From Phaseolus vulgaris (lineage: Eukaryota > Streptophyta > Magnoliopsida > Fabales > Fabaceae): a DNA stretch of 64,000 nucleotides. Positions 24,467-36,019 of the stretch are shown here, one piece after another; position 1 is the stretch's first letter; the number at the start of each line of letters is the position of its first letter. The position numbers were made by a program, and so were the translations under genes. The stretch spans positions 44,375,524 to 44,439,523 of the forward strand of contig NC_023758.2 of assembly GCF_000499845.2 (NCBI RefSeq), given 5' to 3'. The notes below the pieces were generated by a model. It was not told the DNA's origin, did not search any database, and was given only the letters and a program-made list of their open reading frames with translations.

Positions 24467-26590
24467 GATATATAAGATCGACCAAGCTTTTCTATGTTTG
24501 GTTTCATTTTTAATTTTATAGACATTGCGTATATAGAATTTCATTTTTCATAATAAAGTCATGCATCCACCAGCTTAAAGGTTTCTTTTTCTGTTTCTTC
24601 TTTGATACAATCACATATCACAGTTTCAACAAAAGCACTTCTGGAGACACAATTCCATCTTTTTACAACAATTATTTAAGCACTTTTAGGTTTCAATAAC
24701 ATGTTAATTCCTTTTCCATGTGTATCTACCGTAACACATGCACGTCAAGTACTTGTGGGTGGGTATATAGTTGTAGCAATATGAACTCAGATTTTCTGCT
24801 TCTCCTTCAACTTTTCTCTCTCTCGTTCTTTTCTTTTCTCAGACTCATCAATTTCACTAAGGATTTATGGTTCTCCTACGTTTATTAAACAAATAATATT
24901 GTGAAAAAAACCTTGTGTTTTGAATTTCACAGATTTTTAAGCTTTTTAAATATATTTTGTGATCAATGGAATATTTGTATTGTGAAATTTAGGTCTAGGG
25001 TTACTTATATTTTTCGTGAAAGAAATACTTGTGCTGATAAGTTGTTGGCTAATTTATGATTTATTTAGAGAGAATAGTTTTTTCATTGGTATAATAAGTT
25101 TTCATTTATTCTGTTCTTAGAATTATTTATGAATAGGTATAGTCTGCTTATGTATCGTTTTTGTTAACATATGGTTTTGGTCTAGTCCCCATATTGTTTT
25201 TTAATAATATTTTTTCGTGTGATGGCAGATGATTGTTGTTTTTAATAATATTTTCTTTGAATAAATAATTTAATTTTTTATTTGATTAAAACATGTTAAT
25301 TACTAAATATAAAATATTTTTTACATATATCAAATAATTTGTCAATAATTCAAAAAATATTGATCCAATAATTCTTGTAGTCAATATTTCAAAATAATCT
25401 AATAAACTATTAACTAAGAATAATATTCATGTTAATGATAACATTAAAAGAAAATCATGAAATAGAAACTAATTTTTAGAGACCAAAATAATTAGTTGCA
25501 ACTAAATTAGAGATCATTTTAGAAACTAAATAAAAAATTGGTTTTTAAATTAGTTTTTATTATTGTTAAATAGTTTCTAAATTGGTATCTAATTAACAAG
25601 GTTTTAGAGACCAAATTTAGAAACTAAATAATTGATAGTTAAAATCGTGTTGCTAATTAAATACCAATTTAGAAACTATTTAACAATAATATAAACTAAT
25701 TTAGAAACCAATTTTTTATTTAGTTTCTAATATGGTTTCTAATTTACTTACTATTGCAACTAATTATTTTGATTTCTAAAAATTAGTTTCTATTTCATGA
25801 TTTTCTTATAGTGTAAAAAAATAATCTCTTAGACACTTATAAGAAAAATAATCACAGCAGACTTCAATACAAAAAATTTAGTTCACATTAGTTAAAAAAT
25901 AGAAAATTCTAACTAATATTAAATGAAAAATAACAATCATCTTTAATTATCTAAATAAAAAATAACTTTTATTAAAGGCTTGTAGGATAATATATTCTTC
26001 CTTTAAAAGAAAAAAAAGTGATATCAGTTTTTAAAAAGAAAATAATAGTTTGATAACTCAAAAAATTGTATACATAGGTTTATAAAAATTATGGATTGTT
26101 AATATATGATTATCTTTTAAAAAGTAAGTAGCATTGAGTTTGAAAATGCTGGAAAGGTAATCAAATTAGTTAAAAAGCATAAAAGAGTTTGGATTATGAT
26201 GAACCTTTTGCCAACAACTCCATCACTTTCAAACAACACTGCAAAAAGTATTTCACATTTGACAAAGAAACGGAAAAGTTGGAGTGCACGCATCAAAAGG
26301 ACCACCAAGTTCAAACAATTCATCATTTTTTTCAAACTTTTTTTCCGATTATTTCCTTTAAACATAGTCCAATTAAATTTACTTGCTCTTAATAGCAAGT
26401 TTTAAAATAAATCTGATAACAACTTAACATTTCAGACCTATTTTTAAGCAATTCATTAATTGTTACTTAATGAATAAGTTATAAATTACGCGTTAACTTA
26501 AATCAGTTATATTTTAATTTTTTAATGTTTTTATCGTATTTTATAAAATTAGTTACAATATATCCTGTCTGAGAAAATGGTCAATGTGGT
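24467..26590. other. Intergenic DNA between NF-YB7 and RGLG
   Basis: Contains the NF-YB 3' UTR at the left and the foldback element at 25442-25813. The remaining sequence is AT-rich without supported genes. The right end should hold the RGLG promoter. Confidence 0.5.
25442..25813. mobile_element. 372-bp foldback element with CACTA-type ends
   Basis: The right terminus, reverse-complemented, begins CACTATAAGAAAATCATGAA. The left terminus begins CATTAAAAGAAAATCATGAA. The two arms continue as an almost complete inverted repeat (ATAGAAACTAATTTTTAGA, AACTAATTATTTTG type blocks) to the centre near 25625. The element is flanked on both sides by TAA, matching the 3-bp target duplications of CACTA/EnSpm elements. 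It has no coding capacity, so it is a non-autonomous (MITE-like) member. Confidence 0.8.
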
Positions 26591-26671
26591 CACAGTAGTA
26601 TCTAGAAAAAGTAGCGAGTTGTAGCGCTTCATCGGTTCGAACTCAGATTCGGTTTCAATCTCTTCGCTCAG

Positions 26672-27628
26672 GTTACTCAACTCTCTCTCTCTCTCTCTCT
26701 AAAACTGATATGATTCTTGATTCGTGCAATTGACGTTAGTGTTTTGAATTTGTGATGCAATTGCAGAATTCTCAATCCAGTTACGGTTATTGAATAAATT
26801 GAAATTTTTATTTTCCGGTGATGAAATCTAATGTTTGAAACCAAACGTCGTTTAGTTTACGGCGAGTAATGTTTGTCAGAGAATGTGTCCTAGCTATTGA
26901 CGGAATACTTTCGAGTTTTGATGTTTTTTCTGTTTTTCGTCTTTGTTCTGTAGCTTGTGTGGAACCTAGCTTTAGGAGAATTTTGTTTGCTGAGAATACT
27001 TTTGAATTTCGTTTCAGAAACGTGTTAGTTTGTTATGGATGTGTTGCATGGTTTTCAGAAACATGTATTGCTAAACTAATGAGTCTATTTGTCCTTTTAG
27101 AAAGCTGCTGTGAAAATGAAATGTTATATGTTTACACTTTATATAAGCTATTGCAAATGATGCCTAAGCATTAACCGTAGTGATTTGATCCGCATATTTG
27201 TTTCTTTCTTGTTATTTTCCCTTGAAGGTATACTTCCTCTCGATTCAAATATAAGCAAAAAATAATAATGGTCATGTTTAACAGATATGATGAAATTCCG
27301 ACTATATTAACCTTTTTTAATGTTATTATTTCAAATATAGTTATGTTTGCACTTGAGCATCTTCGGAATAAATATGACTGGGGATAATTTAGTTAACGCA
27401 CTTCTTTATTTCATAAAATGAAAAATATTTAGTGAATTTAAATATATTACTCAATAGTGTGAACTTCGGTAATTTTGCTTACATTTGTGTCCAGAGATAG
27501 AATTTTACAACTTAGTGTGAATTTTTATCACTTCTTTTGTTGTAGTTCTCATTTTAATTTGTTTTTAGTCCTATTGTTTTTATCTCCAATTTAACATTGT
27601 TGTCTATTTACTTTTAATTTTCATATAG
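26672..27628 (+). other. Probable 5' UTR intron of the RGLG gene
   Basis: A donor (CGCTCAG before GTTACTC) and an acceptor (CATATAG before GTGAAAGG) bracket this T-rich interval, leaving 17 bp before the ATG at 27646. A (CT)n run of about ten units lies just after the donor (26681-26701). Inferred from splice motifs only. Confidence 0.5.
26681..26701 (+). repeat. (CT)n microsatellite at the RGLG leader
   Basis: About ten CT dinucleotides close to the predicted leader exon/intron junction. CT/GA tracts are common near plant transcription starts. Confidence 0.85.
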
Positions 27629-27645
27629 GTGAAAGGACTTTAATT

Positions 27646-30600
27646 ATGGGAAATAAAGAGTCAACGCATGATTCTCATGCTGGTTTTTTCCAGCAACCCC
27701 CTTCATCTGATGGAAGTTCAGAAAATACTAGCCATCAATATCGTCAAACTTCTTCCTTCGATGGAAGTTCAGCAAATGCTAGCCATCAATATCATCACTC
27801 CCCTTCCTATGATGGAACTTCAGTGAATACTAGCTATCAATATCATCAACCGGTTCAACCTTCTTCATATGCTGGGAGTTCGGTGAATACCAAACAGCAG
27901 CATAAGCAGCGACCCACATATATAGCTGACAATTTCAGTTCATTGGATCAGGTTTTTGCTGCTGCTTTTGCTCATTGATTTAGGGGAAATAGTAATTATT
28001 AATCTTATTCCAAGGAAAACTTCTTTCTGGTATACTAGAGGATAAATCCTCAATGAGGCGTGTAGGAAAATTTTAGTTTGTTCGATTCTATAATTTCAAA
28101 TAAACTTGTGTAAGACATTTGTTGATCAGTTCAACTTCTCAATTTCTTGATAGTTTTCAAGTTGTCTATATTATCTATATGGGCATACTAATAGTCATTG
28201 AATATATTACAACTTTCAAATATAAATTTATTGATATCTGATTTAGTTTCAGGAGATATATGAACTACGAAGAAATGTGGTTCCATTTGAAAAAGTTGGC
28301 ATGGCCTTCACCCACACTTGCTTTTAGGTCAATTTGATAAGAAAAAAACTAATTAACTAACTTGTCATTAGCTCTGTGGTTGAGCTATGGAGACTGAAAA
28401 CAATTGTATGAGGATATTTAAGGACACAAGATAAAATCGAATGGAAATTTTTAGTTTTTGAAAAATGTTTAGGCCAACATCCTCTGGCAGAAACAATTAC
28501 CTCCCCTTACTGAACTTGATTTTCTGTTTCGTGAGGGTGTCCTGTCCTAAAAAACTTAGCTTTTGCATTTTACATTTCAGGTTGTTTCCGCTTTGAGAGA
28601 AGCTGGTTTGGAGTCTTCAAATCTTATAATTGGTATTGACTTCACCAAAAGCAATGAGTGGACAGGTTATTTCTGTTGAACATAAAATTATTAATACACA
28701 CACATATAACTATGGAGAATGCGGAAAAGTCACACATTGGTAATTGTAGGCAAATATTCTTTCAACCATAAAAGCCTTCATTATATTGGAAACACTCCTA
28801 ATCCATATGAGCAAGCGATCTCTATTATTGGCCGTACTCTCTCTTCGTTTGATGAAGACAATCTGATACCATGTTTTGGATTTGGTGATGGTGAGAAGCT
28901 GTTTCTGATTTACTTTTCAAAGAAATGTTATTTTTTTTCTCCTCTATTGATATCATTAGTATACTTCTGTAGCATCGACACATGATCAAAATGTCTTCAG
29001 CTTTTATCCTGATGATCGCTATTGTCATGGTTTTGAGGAAGTACTTGCACGCTACCGAGAGATTGTGCCACAATTAAAATTGGCAGGTTGAATATTATTG
29101 TCCTTGCTGACTATATTTTACAATTTTTTCACAAGTTTATATATCAAATATATTTTAGGACCTTCAGAATGACCTGCAAGATATATATCAAGACTCGATT
29201 GTAAGAAAAATTATGAAAGATAAATCATTGTAGAAGACATGCTAATTGATGCAAGGAATTGATGTACTGATCCTGCAAAACTTGAGAAAGTTATGGGCTT
29301 TGTATACATTTTATAAGAAAGTCTTATCTAAATGTTGTGTGTGTCAAATGCAGACCACATGGTATGTATTTAAACCAATTTACAAAATCAAACAAAAAAG
29401 AATCTTGCTTGATAATCAAGAATTGATGGTCCTAATTTCCTAGAATTTGTAACAGCTAATGACTAATTACATTTTCACACTCCACCTCAAGTTGAAGTAT
29501 ATATGTCATATGCATCAAGCTTGTTACAAATACACTCAACACGAGGGCCTCCAAGCCAAGGGACTTGGTGAACATGTCAGCCAACTTGTTGCTAGAATTG
29601 ACAAATCAGTTGTGATTTCTCCAGAGAGCACCTTTTCTGGAACAAAGTGACAATCAATCTTTATTTGTTTGGTTCTTTAATGGAAAGCTGGGTTTGATGC
29701 AATGTGAAGTGCAGCTTGATTATCACAAATAAGCTTTATGTCCCCAATGTTTAAGTGTTGTAGTAGTTGCTTAAGCTAGGTAAGTTCACAAGTGGTTGTT
29801 GCCATAGCACGATATTCCATCTCTGCACCAGATCTAGCATAAGAGTAATAAGTAATTTTAGTATTGCCTTTTTCTTCACACAGTAATCTTTGTCTCATAG
29901 CATCTTTTATGTATCGAAGGATACATGTCACAATATCCCAATGGCTAACATATTTCATACTCCCCAATAACAACTCTTGATGGGCAAGTTTGTGCATTAG
30001 AAGAGACATACAGAGAATCACATTTTTTTTTCCTAACAAACAAAGTTTTAGCATAGTACTAAATGCATGAGTTTGATGGCCTATATGATTATGCCGCACT
30101 AGTTTTTCATCTAGTACATGCCAGAAAAAGGAAAGGAATGGACAGACAATTTGTCGAAGAAAAAATTAATAGAAGAAAGAGTTGTCTCACTTTAGGCACT
30201 ATTTTCTCACACACTTAATCATTCATTACACAATCACCATGAGAAAAAATGGCATTTCAAATCTAGTCAACCAATTGTCGACAGAAACAAAAGACAAAAA
30301 TATCAGTAAAAAATTTAGAAATATCGTCGATGACCCTAACAGGCAGAGAATCTTTATCTAATGTGTAGTGTGTGAATTTTCTGATGACTGACATATCTTT
30401 TTACATTGGTCAGAGAAACAATGGCATTGGTTGCATGATTTGAAGCTCTAGAACCAATATACCGAGGTTTGGATACGAAATTAGAATTACCTTAGTCTAA
30501 AAGTAGAATGTAGAGATATCATCTGCCATACCATTTATGGAGTAAGCTGGACTAGAGATTGAAGCGAGTTTTGTGGAAGAACTATAGGCACCAACAAAAA

Positions 30601-33600
30601 CATGAAAGCTGCTCCTCTCTTCCTTCCCAGTCAGAGTAGGACAAGTGGATATGATATATTTTGCTGTTTCCATTAATTGCATGCAGACTTTCTATTGACA
30701 ATCCTATTTAGGGTCATGAAAGCTCTTTTCTGCAGCTTCCTGAAAGTTTTTTAAAACAAAACGAAGGGCTTATTTCTCTAAATTAAGCTATACATAAATA
30801 TGTACTAAATTTCCCTTTTAGGTTGATGTATGTGCTCTGTTTTCCTTTTTCTTTCTTTTGTTTTATATAATTTTTAAGGATAATCCTGCATTATATTTCC
30901 ATTTTTCTTTAATGAATTATTCTTTTAGTCTAAAAAGGAAAAAAAATCAAGGAGATAGATGACTTGGGTATCCAAACAATGATACGATTCTTACAGTTAT
31001 CTCCTTGTACATAGGTCCAACATCATTTGCCCCTGTAATCGATGCAGCAGTTGATATTGTGGAAAGAAGCGATGGTCAGTACCATGTTCTTGTCATTATT
31101 GCTGATGGACAGGTTTTACCTATTTATGTTATTTTATACTATCTTTTCATGACATGATTTAATTATTTTTCATTAAAGTTTGTATTTGTTTCTGAAATAT
31201 ATTTTTTTATAGGTTACTAGAAATTCAGGTACACCACATGGAAAGTTTAGTCCACAAGAACAAGCAACTATTAATTCTATCATTGCTGCGAGGTAAGTCT
31301 TTTGCTACTGTTCTTGGTATCTGTCTTTAATGTAGAGCTATTCTGATCATCATTCATCAGTCACCATCCCCTCTCAATTATTTTGGTTGGAGTTGGAGAT
31401 GGTCCATGGGATGAAATGCAGCACTTCGATGATTGCATTACTCAGCGCTTATTTGACAACTTTCAGGTATTTTACTGATGTATGATCCAAGTATGTGTTC
31501 ATTCTGCGGGAGTTTGTAATTAGTGTTTGGTATTGTTTAAATTTTTGGGTTAAATGGCTAAGGTTAAAGAAGTGCCTATAATTAGATTCTGAATATAATA
31601 CTGGTCTTATACCCCTCTCTATGTCAATTATCTAGATCCAATACAGATTATTTTACAACTAATCAATGCCCCGCCCAACAACACAGAATGTGCACTGACA
31701 CAATAAAAACAATAATACTCTTCTACATGGGATACGTTAATATTCTGACATTTCTCATCAAGATGAAGCTAACAAACAACTTTGTCTATCAAAGAAAACT
31801 CATAAAAACATACTTCGCCAAATGAGTCATGGCGGCTTGCAATGGGCTTCAGAAACAATACACGAACCATTACAATTGAAAAGAACAGGCAGTCGGCCAC
31901 TGCTTGAGAGACAACAGCAACAGCCTAAAGAAACAGTACTGCTGGACTACTTGAGATATAACCAAATTGTACTGATATCTGCATTGACCAAAGATATAAC
32001 CAAATTAGAGTATATAAATAGGTACAAGCTGGTTTTATATGGTTGAATTAGGTCTAGATCCTCGATCTAAAAAGTATTAAAACTCCAGACCTTTTGATAA
32101 AATTGTTCTGATAGATTTAAACATAGCATTAGTATGTGAATTGGAGGTAATGAGTTTGAAAATGACTGCTTAATCGTAGAAAAAGACTGGAAAATTTTAG
32201 GTGTTCCATATTTTAGAATACCAACTTTAGTTGTGAACCATTTATGATATTGAGTTTTTATTACTATTATTATTAATAATAATAAAATATAGGCATGTTA
32301 GCCACTTTATGTTCCTTCTTTACCCTTCAGTTTGTGAATTTCACAAAGATCATGTCTGAGAACAAAGATGCATCAAAGAAGGAAGCAGCATTTGCACTTG
32401 CTGCCCTTATGGAAATTCCAATTCAGTACCGGGTGACCCAAAGCCTACAATTTGGAAAGTAAGTAATGAAATATAGATCTGATGATTTTAAATTATATTC
32501 AACGATACAAATCCCAAATTATTCTGGTGCAGTGAAAAGTCAATTACCTACCAACGTAGAAGGCCTTTTCCTCCGCCTAAGGAAGTAATAGATCGTGACA
32601 ATGCAGTTCTAGCAGTTCCAAAATTTGAATCAGTTGAGCCATCAGCTCCAGCTACAGTAGAATCAGTATGCTTCCTGTACCCCGATTGAGGTGTCTTTCT
32701 CCTGCGTTAGGTTCATTTTAAGATCAAATCATGCTTACGAGATAAATGTGTTTCTTGCTTTAGGCGTGCCCTATTTGCTTAACCAATCCGAAGGACATGG
32801 CTTTTGGATGTGGTCATACAGTAAGTTTCTTTAATAAACTTATTCAATGCTTATGTTTATGTGCCATAGGGTTTTTAACTATTTATGTTTGATAATCATA
32901 TTTTTTTTTCTTTATGCCACTGTCAATGTTAATTTTAGGTTTCAAGTTTAATCATATTTAATGCTTATGTTTAAAGGAATTTTAAGTTAAAAAATTTCTT
33001 GTTTGGGGAACTCTTACTTTTGTGCTGGGGATGAAAATTGATGGAAAAATGAAAAAGATACTTTCCTTGCTCAAAGTCGGAATAATGCAACGCTTAAAAT
33101 TGACACGTGATTTTTCAGAAAAAACACATCAACACCTAAAAATTTAAAGCTCGTTGGGTGGTTAAAATACAATTGGGTAAGATGTGATAACTATTATACC
33201 CAGTGTAATCAATTGTTTAGTACACCTACCTACATGCAAAATAGGATAGCGTAGTTGACCTTCATCCTATTTTCATACCATCTCACCTTTATTATAATCA
33301 CTATCATTATTTTCATCACCGATGTTTTTATTGTTGTCAGCCTTATCACTTGTACTACCTTTGTTGTTGTTGTCAGTGTCACCTTTTCCTACTTTTGTTG
33401 TTTCGTCACCACCCTATATATACATATTCTTTGTTAACATTATTATTATCTTCGTCACAGCAGCTACTATTGTTAAAACCTCCACCATACAGCAACAATA
33501 ACACTAATAACTGTCAATTCCATCATTTTTGTTATAATTTTGTTACCACTCCCACCATTATTACCATCACAATCATTTTTGTTATAATTTTGTTACCACT

Positions 33601-34215
33601 TCCACCATTATTACCATCACAATCATTTTTTTCATTACTGACGTGTCATCTCCATCATAGCAACTACCAATACTTTGTCATCACCACCACCATTTATTCC
33701 TTGTCATTGTTACTCTCACCATTGTTGTCATAATAGCCGCCACTATTTCCACCAATGTTGCTGAGTCATCATCTCATTATTATAGTCATTTTCAGCACTA
33801 ATATATGTCTTGCTCTTATTATATCATGTTTCTATCTTATTTTACTGTATCATACTCCGACCATCAAAGGAGTCCTTAGAGTTTCATAGCTATACATTTA
33901 TATTGTCAACAAATAAAAAATCAACATTGCTATGACTGTAAGTCTTAAGAGAAAGTAAATGAATTTATTATCCACAGTAGTTTATGATTAAATAATAGTA
34001 TAAAATAATTTTTCACTCTCGGTACATAGTCCATAACAAACTCACAAAATAGCTGGATGAAACGATCTATTTTCACTTTCTTAAATATAATTGAGTATAT
34101 CTTATTTATTTGCATTTTGCTTTCGATACAGACTTGCAAGGAGTGTGGCGTAACATTATCTTCATGCCCTATGTGTCGGCAGCCAATTACAACTCGCCTG
34201 AGACTATACACTTGA
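27646..34215 (+). CDS. RGLG3: RGLG-type RING E3 ubiquitin ligase with copine/vWA domain
   Basis: Eleven coding exons: 27646-27951, 28581-28665, 28750-28890, 28973-29086, 31015-31112, 31213-31292, 31361-31466, 32331-32458, 32533-32665, 32764-32820, 34132-34215. All phases close and give 443 residues. The N-terminus MGNKES fits N-myristoylation, so membrane attachment is likely. Residues 10-90 are four Ser/Asn/His/Gln repeats. The copine-type vWA domain starts near residue 100 with metal-site motif GIDFTKSN and continues with [45 protein letters not shown] and [13 protein letters not shown]. The C-terminal 46 residues are a C3HC4 RING: CPIC, CGHTTCKEC, CPMC. Family members make K63-linked chains and act in auxin, ABA, drought and jasmonate responses. 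The number 3 is assigned from expected synteny and is less sure than the family. Confidence 0.94.
27700..27915 (+). repeat. N-terminal coding repeats of about 17 codons in RGLG
   Basis: Four degenerate copies, consensus S(F/Y)DG(S/T)SxN(T/A)S(H/Y)QY(H/R), at about 54-bp spacing. The third-to-fourth interval is longer by a few codons. DNA of the first three copies is visibly similar (GATGGAA(G/C)TTCAG). Confidence 0.75.
29460..30100 (-). mobile_element. Ty1/copia retrotransposon fragment (RNase H end) in RGLG intron 4
   Basis: Read on the minus strand, this has copia-type reverse transcriptase/RNase H tail motifs: CILRYIK, then [17 protein letters not shown], then [16 protein letters not shown], then a CHFVPEK-like end. 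The fragment has stop codons and frame breaks and is antisense to RGLG. No intact gag, integrase or paired LTRs were recognised. It lies in the 1.9-kb fourth intron (29087-31014), much longer than its neighbours. Confidence 0.8.
33522..33632 (+). repeat. 50-bp tandem repeat inside a CAT/CAC-rich intron tract
   Basis: Two nearly identical 50-bp units start at 33522 and 33572, each beginning ATCATTTTTGTTATAATTTT, with a partial third unit at 33622. The surrounding 33250-33780 is an imperfect CATCAC/CACCAT trinucleotide-like tract in RGLG intron 10 (32821-34131). Confidence 0.8.
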
Positions 34216-35774
34216 ATTGGACATTTCTTAACAGTTCATTCATGCTTTTTATTCCCGATATTACCTGTATAGGAAATGTAATGACCACCTGTAAAATCTC
34301 CTTTATAAGATGTACATAAAGGTTTGTATATGCACAGTGTATTTGTGTCTGTGTTCAAACAAAATGTTCATTGTCATTGAATTCCAAAGTGTTTGAATAT
34401 CTACCCCACAAATTTGAGACTTCCGTCGTAAAGTGGGGGACAATTTTTATGGTTTTCATTATTTTTAAAAATGTGTAGTCTTCTTTATTTAGCATGTTTT
34501 TAATCCCTCCATCAAATTTCTCCCAATTAACTGTTTTTAACTTTTTCATCACATGCTGTGTGCAGATGATTATTTAGCCTTTATTTTCTTTTTCATCACA
34601 TGCTTTAATTGGTCACGATTTGAACTAATATTTTCCAACTTTCATTTCCATTATTTTGGTAACAATAACATGTGCATAAAATGCAAGAAATCAGTTTCGC
34701 TATAAATTTTAACACCAAAACACCAATCAAATAAAAAACTACCTACAAAATACACTAACAAAAAAAGGAAAACAAAGTTAGTGTTGACACAGTTGTTCAG
34801 TTTTTAATGAAAAATTGAATGAAGAGAAAGAAACAAAAGATAAGTTCAAATTTAATGTCAATTGTCTCTCTTGACATATTCATCACGTGCAGCTCTATCT
34901 ATTTTGAATGTGCTAACACGTGTGACAGTGATTTCATTGTCGTATTTGACCATGTGTTGGACCCCACCCCACCCACAACTCTCTTCCTTTGCTTACCTCA
35001 AGAAAGTGATCCTTTACCTTCCACCCCTCCCCTCTAGGTTTATAGAGATTTGGATATTGTGCCATTCCAACCAGAGTTAATACTAATTAATAAACATCCA
35101 AATACTTCAAATCTCTCCTCAAGCTGTTTTTATCTATCTCTATCCTTATACGCTTAAATTAATTTGTAAGATAAGAACTCAATGAATCATATCATAACAA
35201 TTGGAAATTGTACTACCAATAGCCGAAAAGATGGTCGAAGGTTGACTAGACCACAGAATACAAAACTAAACACGTAATTAGGTATAGACAAGACAACTTA
35301 GGTGATAAGCACGGTTAAGACATGATTGAGCTTCGTTTGTACCCTAAGACAGACCCATAACAGCCATAGTCCATCTAGAGCAGTATAAATAGCAGAAGAG
35401 ACACAAGGTAAATTATTCACTCTCACTCTCACTCCTTAAATCGTTCTGTAGGAACAGAAATCATTCTCATTTATTTGTTAATTCCCTTTCTGTAGACACT
35501 GTAGCCTATGTTCTGCACACAGCATGCAGAGTAAAATGGTTTAAGGATGAAAAAGAAACAGTTAATGAACTTCTCTGTAGCAAAACATAGAACAGCACAG
35601 ATTGCATCAAGGGCCAACAACATGTTATGATATCAACACAAACACAACTAGAAAAGAAAAGAAGACAGTTATTTTATTATACATGGAGATGATATACTTT
35701 ACATGAGTAGTGGAAATTGAAGCATAACAGTTAAATGAAGGAATATAGAAAGAAAAAAAATAACAGAAAAAGGT
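34216..35774. other. RGLG 3' UTR and intergenic DNA with a possible LTR fragment
   Basis: The left part is the RGLG 3' UTR. Around 35220-35470 the sequence AGCAGTATAAATAGCAGAAG followed by CACTCTCACTCTCACTCC resembles the U3/R junction of legume gypsy LTRs. No paired LTR was found, so the fragment call is weak. The rest shows no gene. Confidence 0.35.
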
Positions 35775-35942
35775 TCAGGAGGAGGCTGAAGAAGAATTGG
35801 GCTTGAAGAAGATATCCTTTATGATCGAATTTTTCTTTTCTGCTCGGTTCGCCGGAACGTTGCCGAATGAACCCGCCGGATGCGGCCTCCTCACCGGTGG
35901 TCCCTGACCCGACCCGTTTCCGCCGCCGTTGTTTCCACTCAT
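35775..35942 (-). CDS. Small uncharacterised protein, 55 residues
   Basis: A single-exon minus-strand frame from ATG at 35942 to TGA at 35775-35777. I do not recognise the family. The GC-rich coding stretch stands out sharply from AT-rich flanks, which favours real coding sequence. The N-terminal third is Gly/Asn/Ser-rich (MSGNNGGGNGSGQG), then a PPVRRPHPAGSFGN proline/basic segment, then NRAEKKNSIIKDIFFKP, which may be a short amphipathic region, and a Ser-rich tail. There is no signal peptide or membrane helix. A TATA-like box lies 66-74 bp upstream. It could also be the 3' exon of a longer gene, but the promoter position argues for a stand-alone gene. Confidence 0.6.
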   Translation of the reverse strand: MSGNNGGGNGSGQGPPVRRPHPAGSFGNVPANRAEKKNSIIKDIFFKPNSSSASS

Positions 35943-36007
35943 ACCTCCGCTCCTGCTGCCACCACTTTCTTTCTTTAGGTCAGTTGAATCTGCCCTCTAT
36001 ATTCATT

Positions 36008-36016
36008 GTTATATAG
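36008..36016 (-). promoter_or_regulatory. TATA-like box upstream of the 55-residue gene
   Basis: The minus strand reads CTATATAAC here, about 66-74 bp before the ATG at 35942. This would give a leader of roughly 35-40 bases. The position is consistent, but such motifs are frequent in AT-rich DNA. Confidence 0.45.
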
Positions 36017-36019
36017 ACC

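Noticed and set aside
26869..27174. 101-residue ORF before RGLG
   Set aside because: It falls inside the predicted leader intron and has no recognisable domain or coding bias.
33255..33733. Overlapping ORFs rich in Ile, Thr, Leu and Ser
   Set aside because: They are translations of a CAT/CAC low-complexity intron tract.
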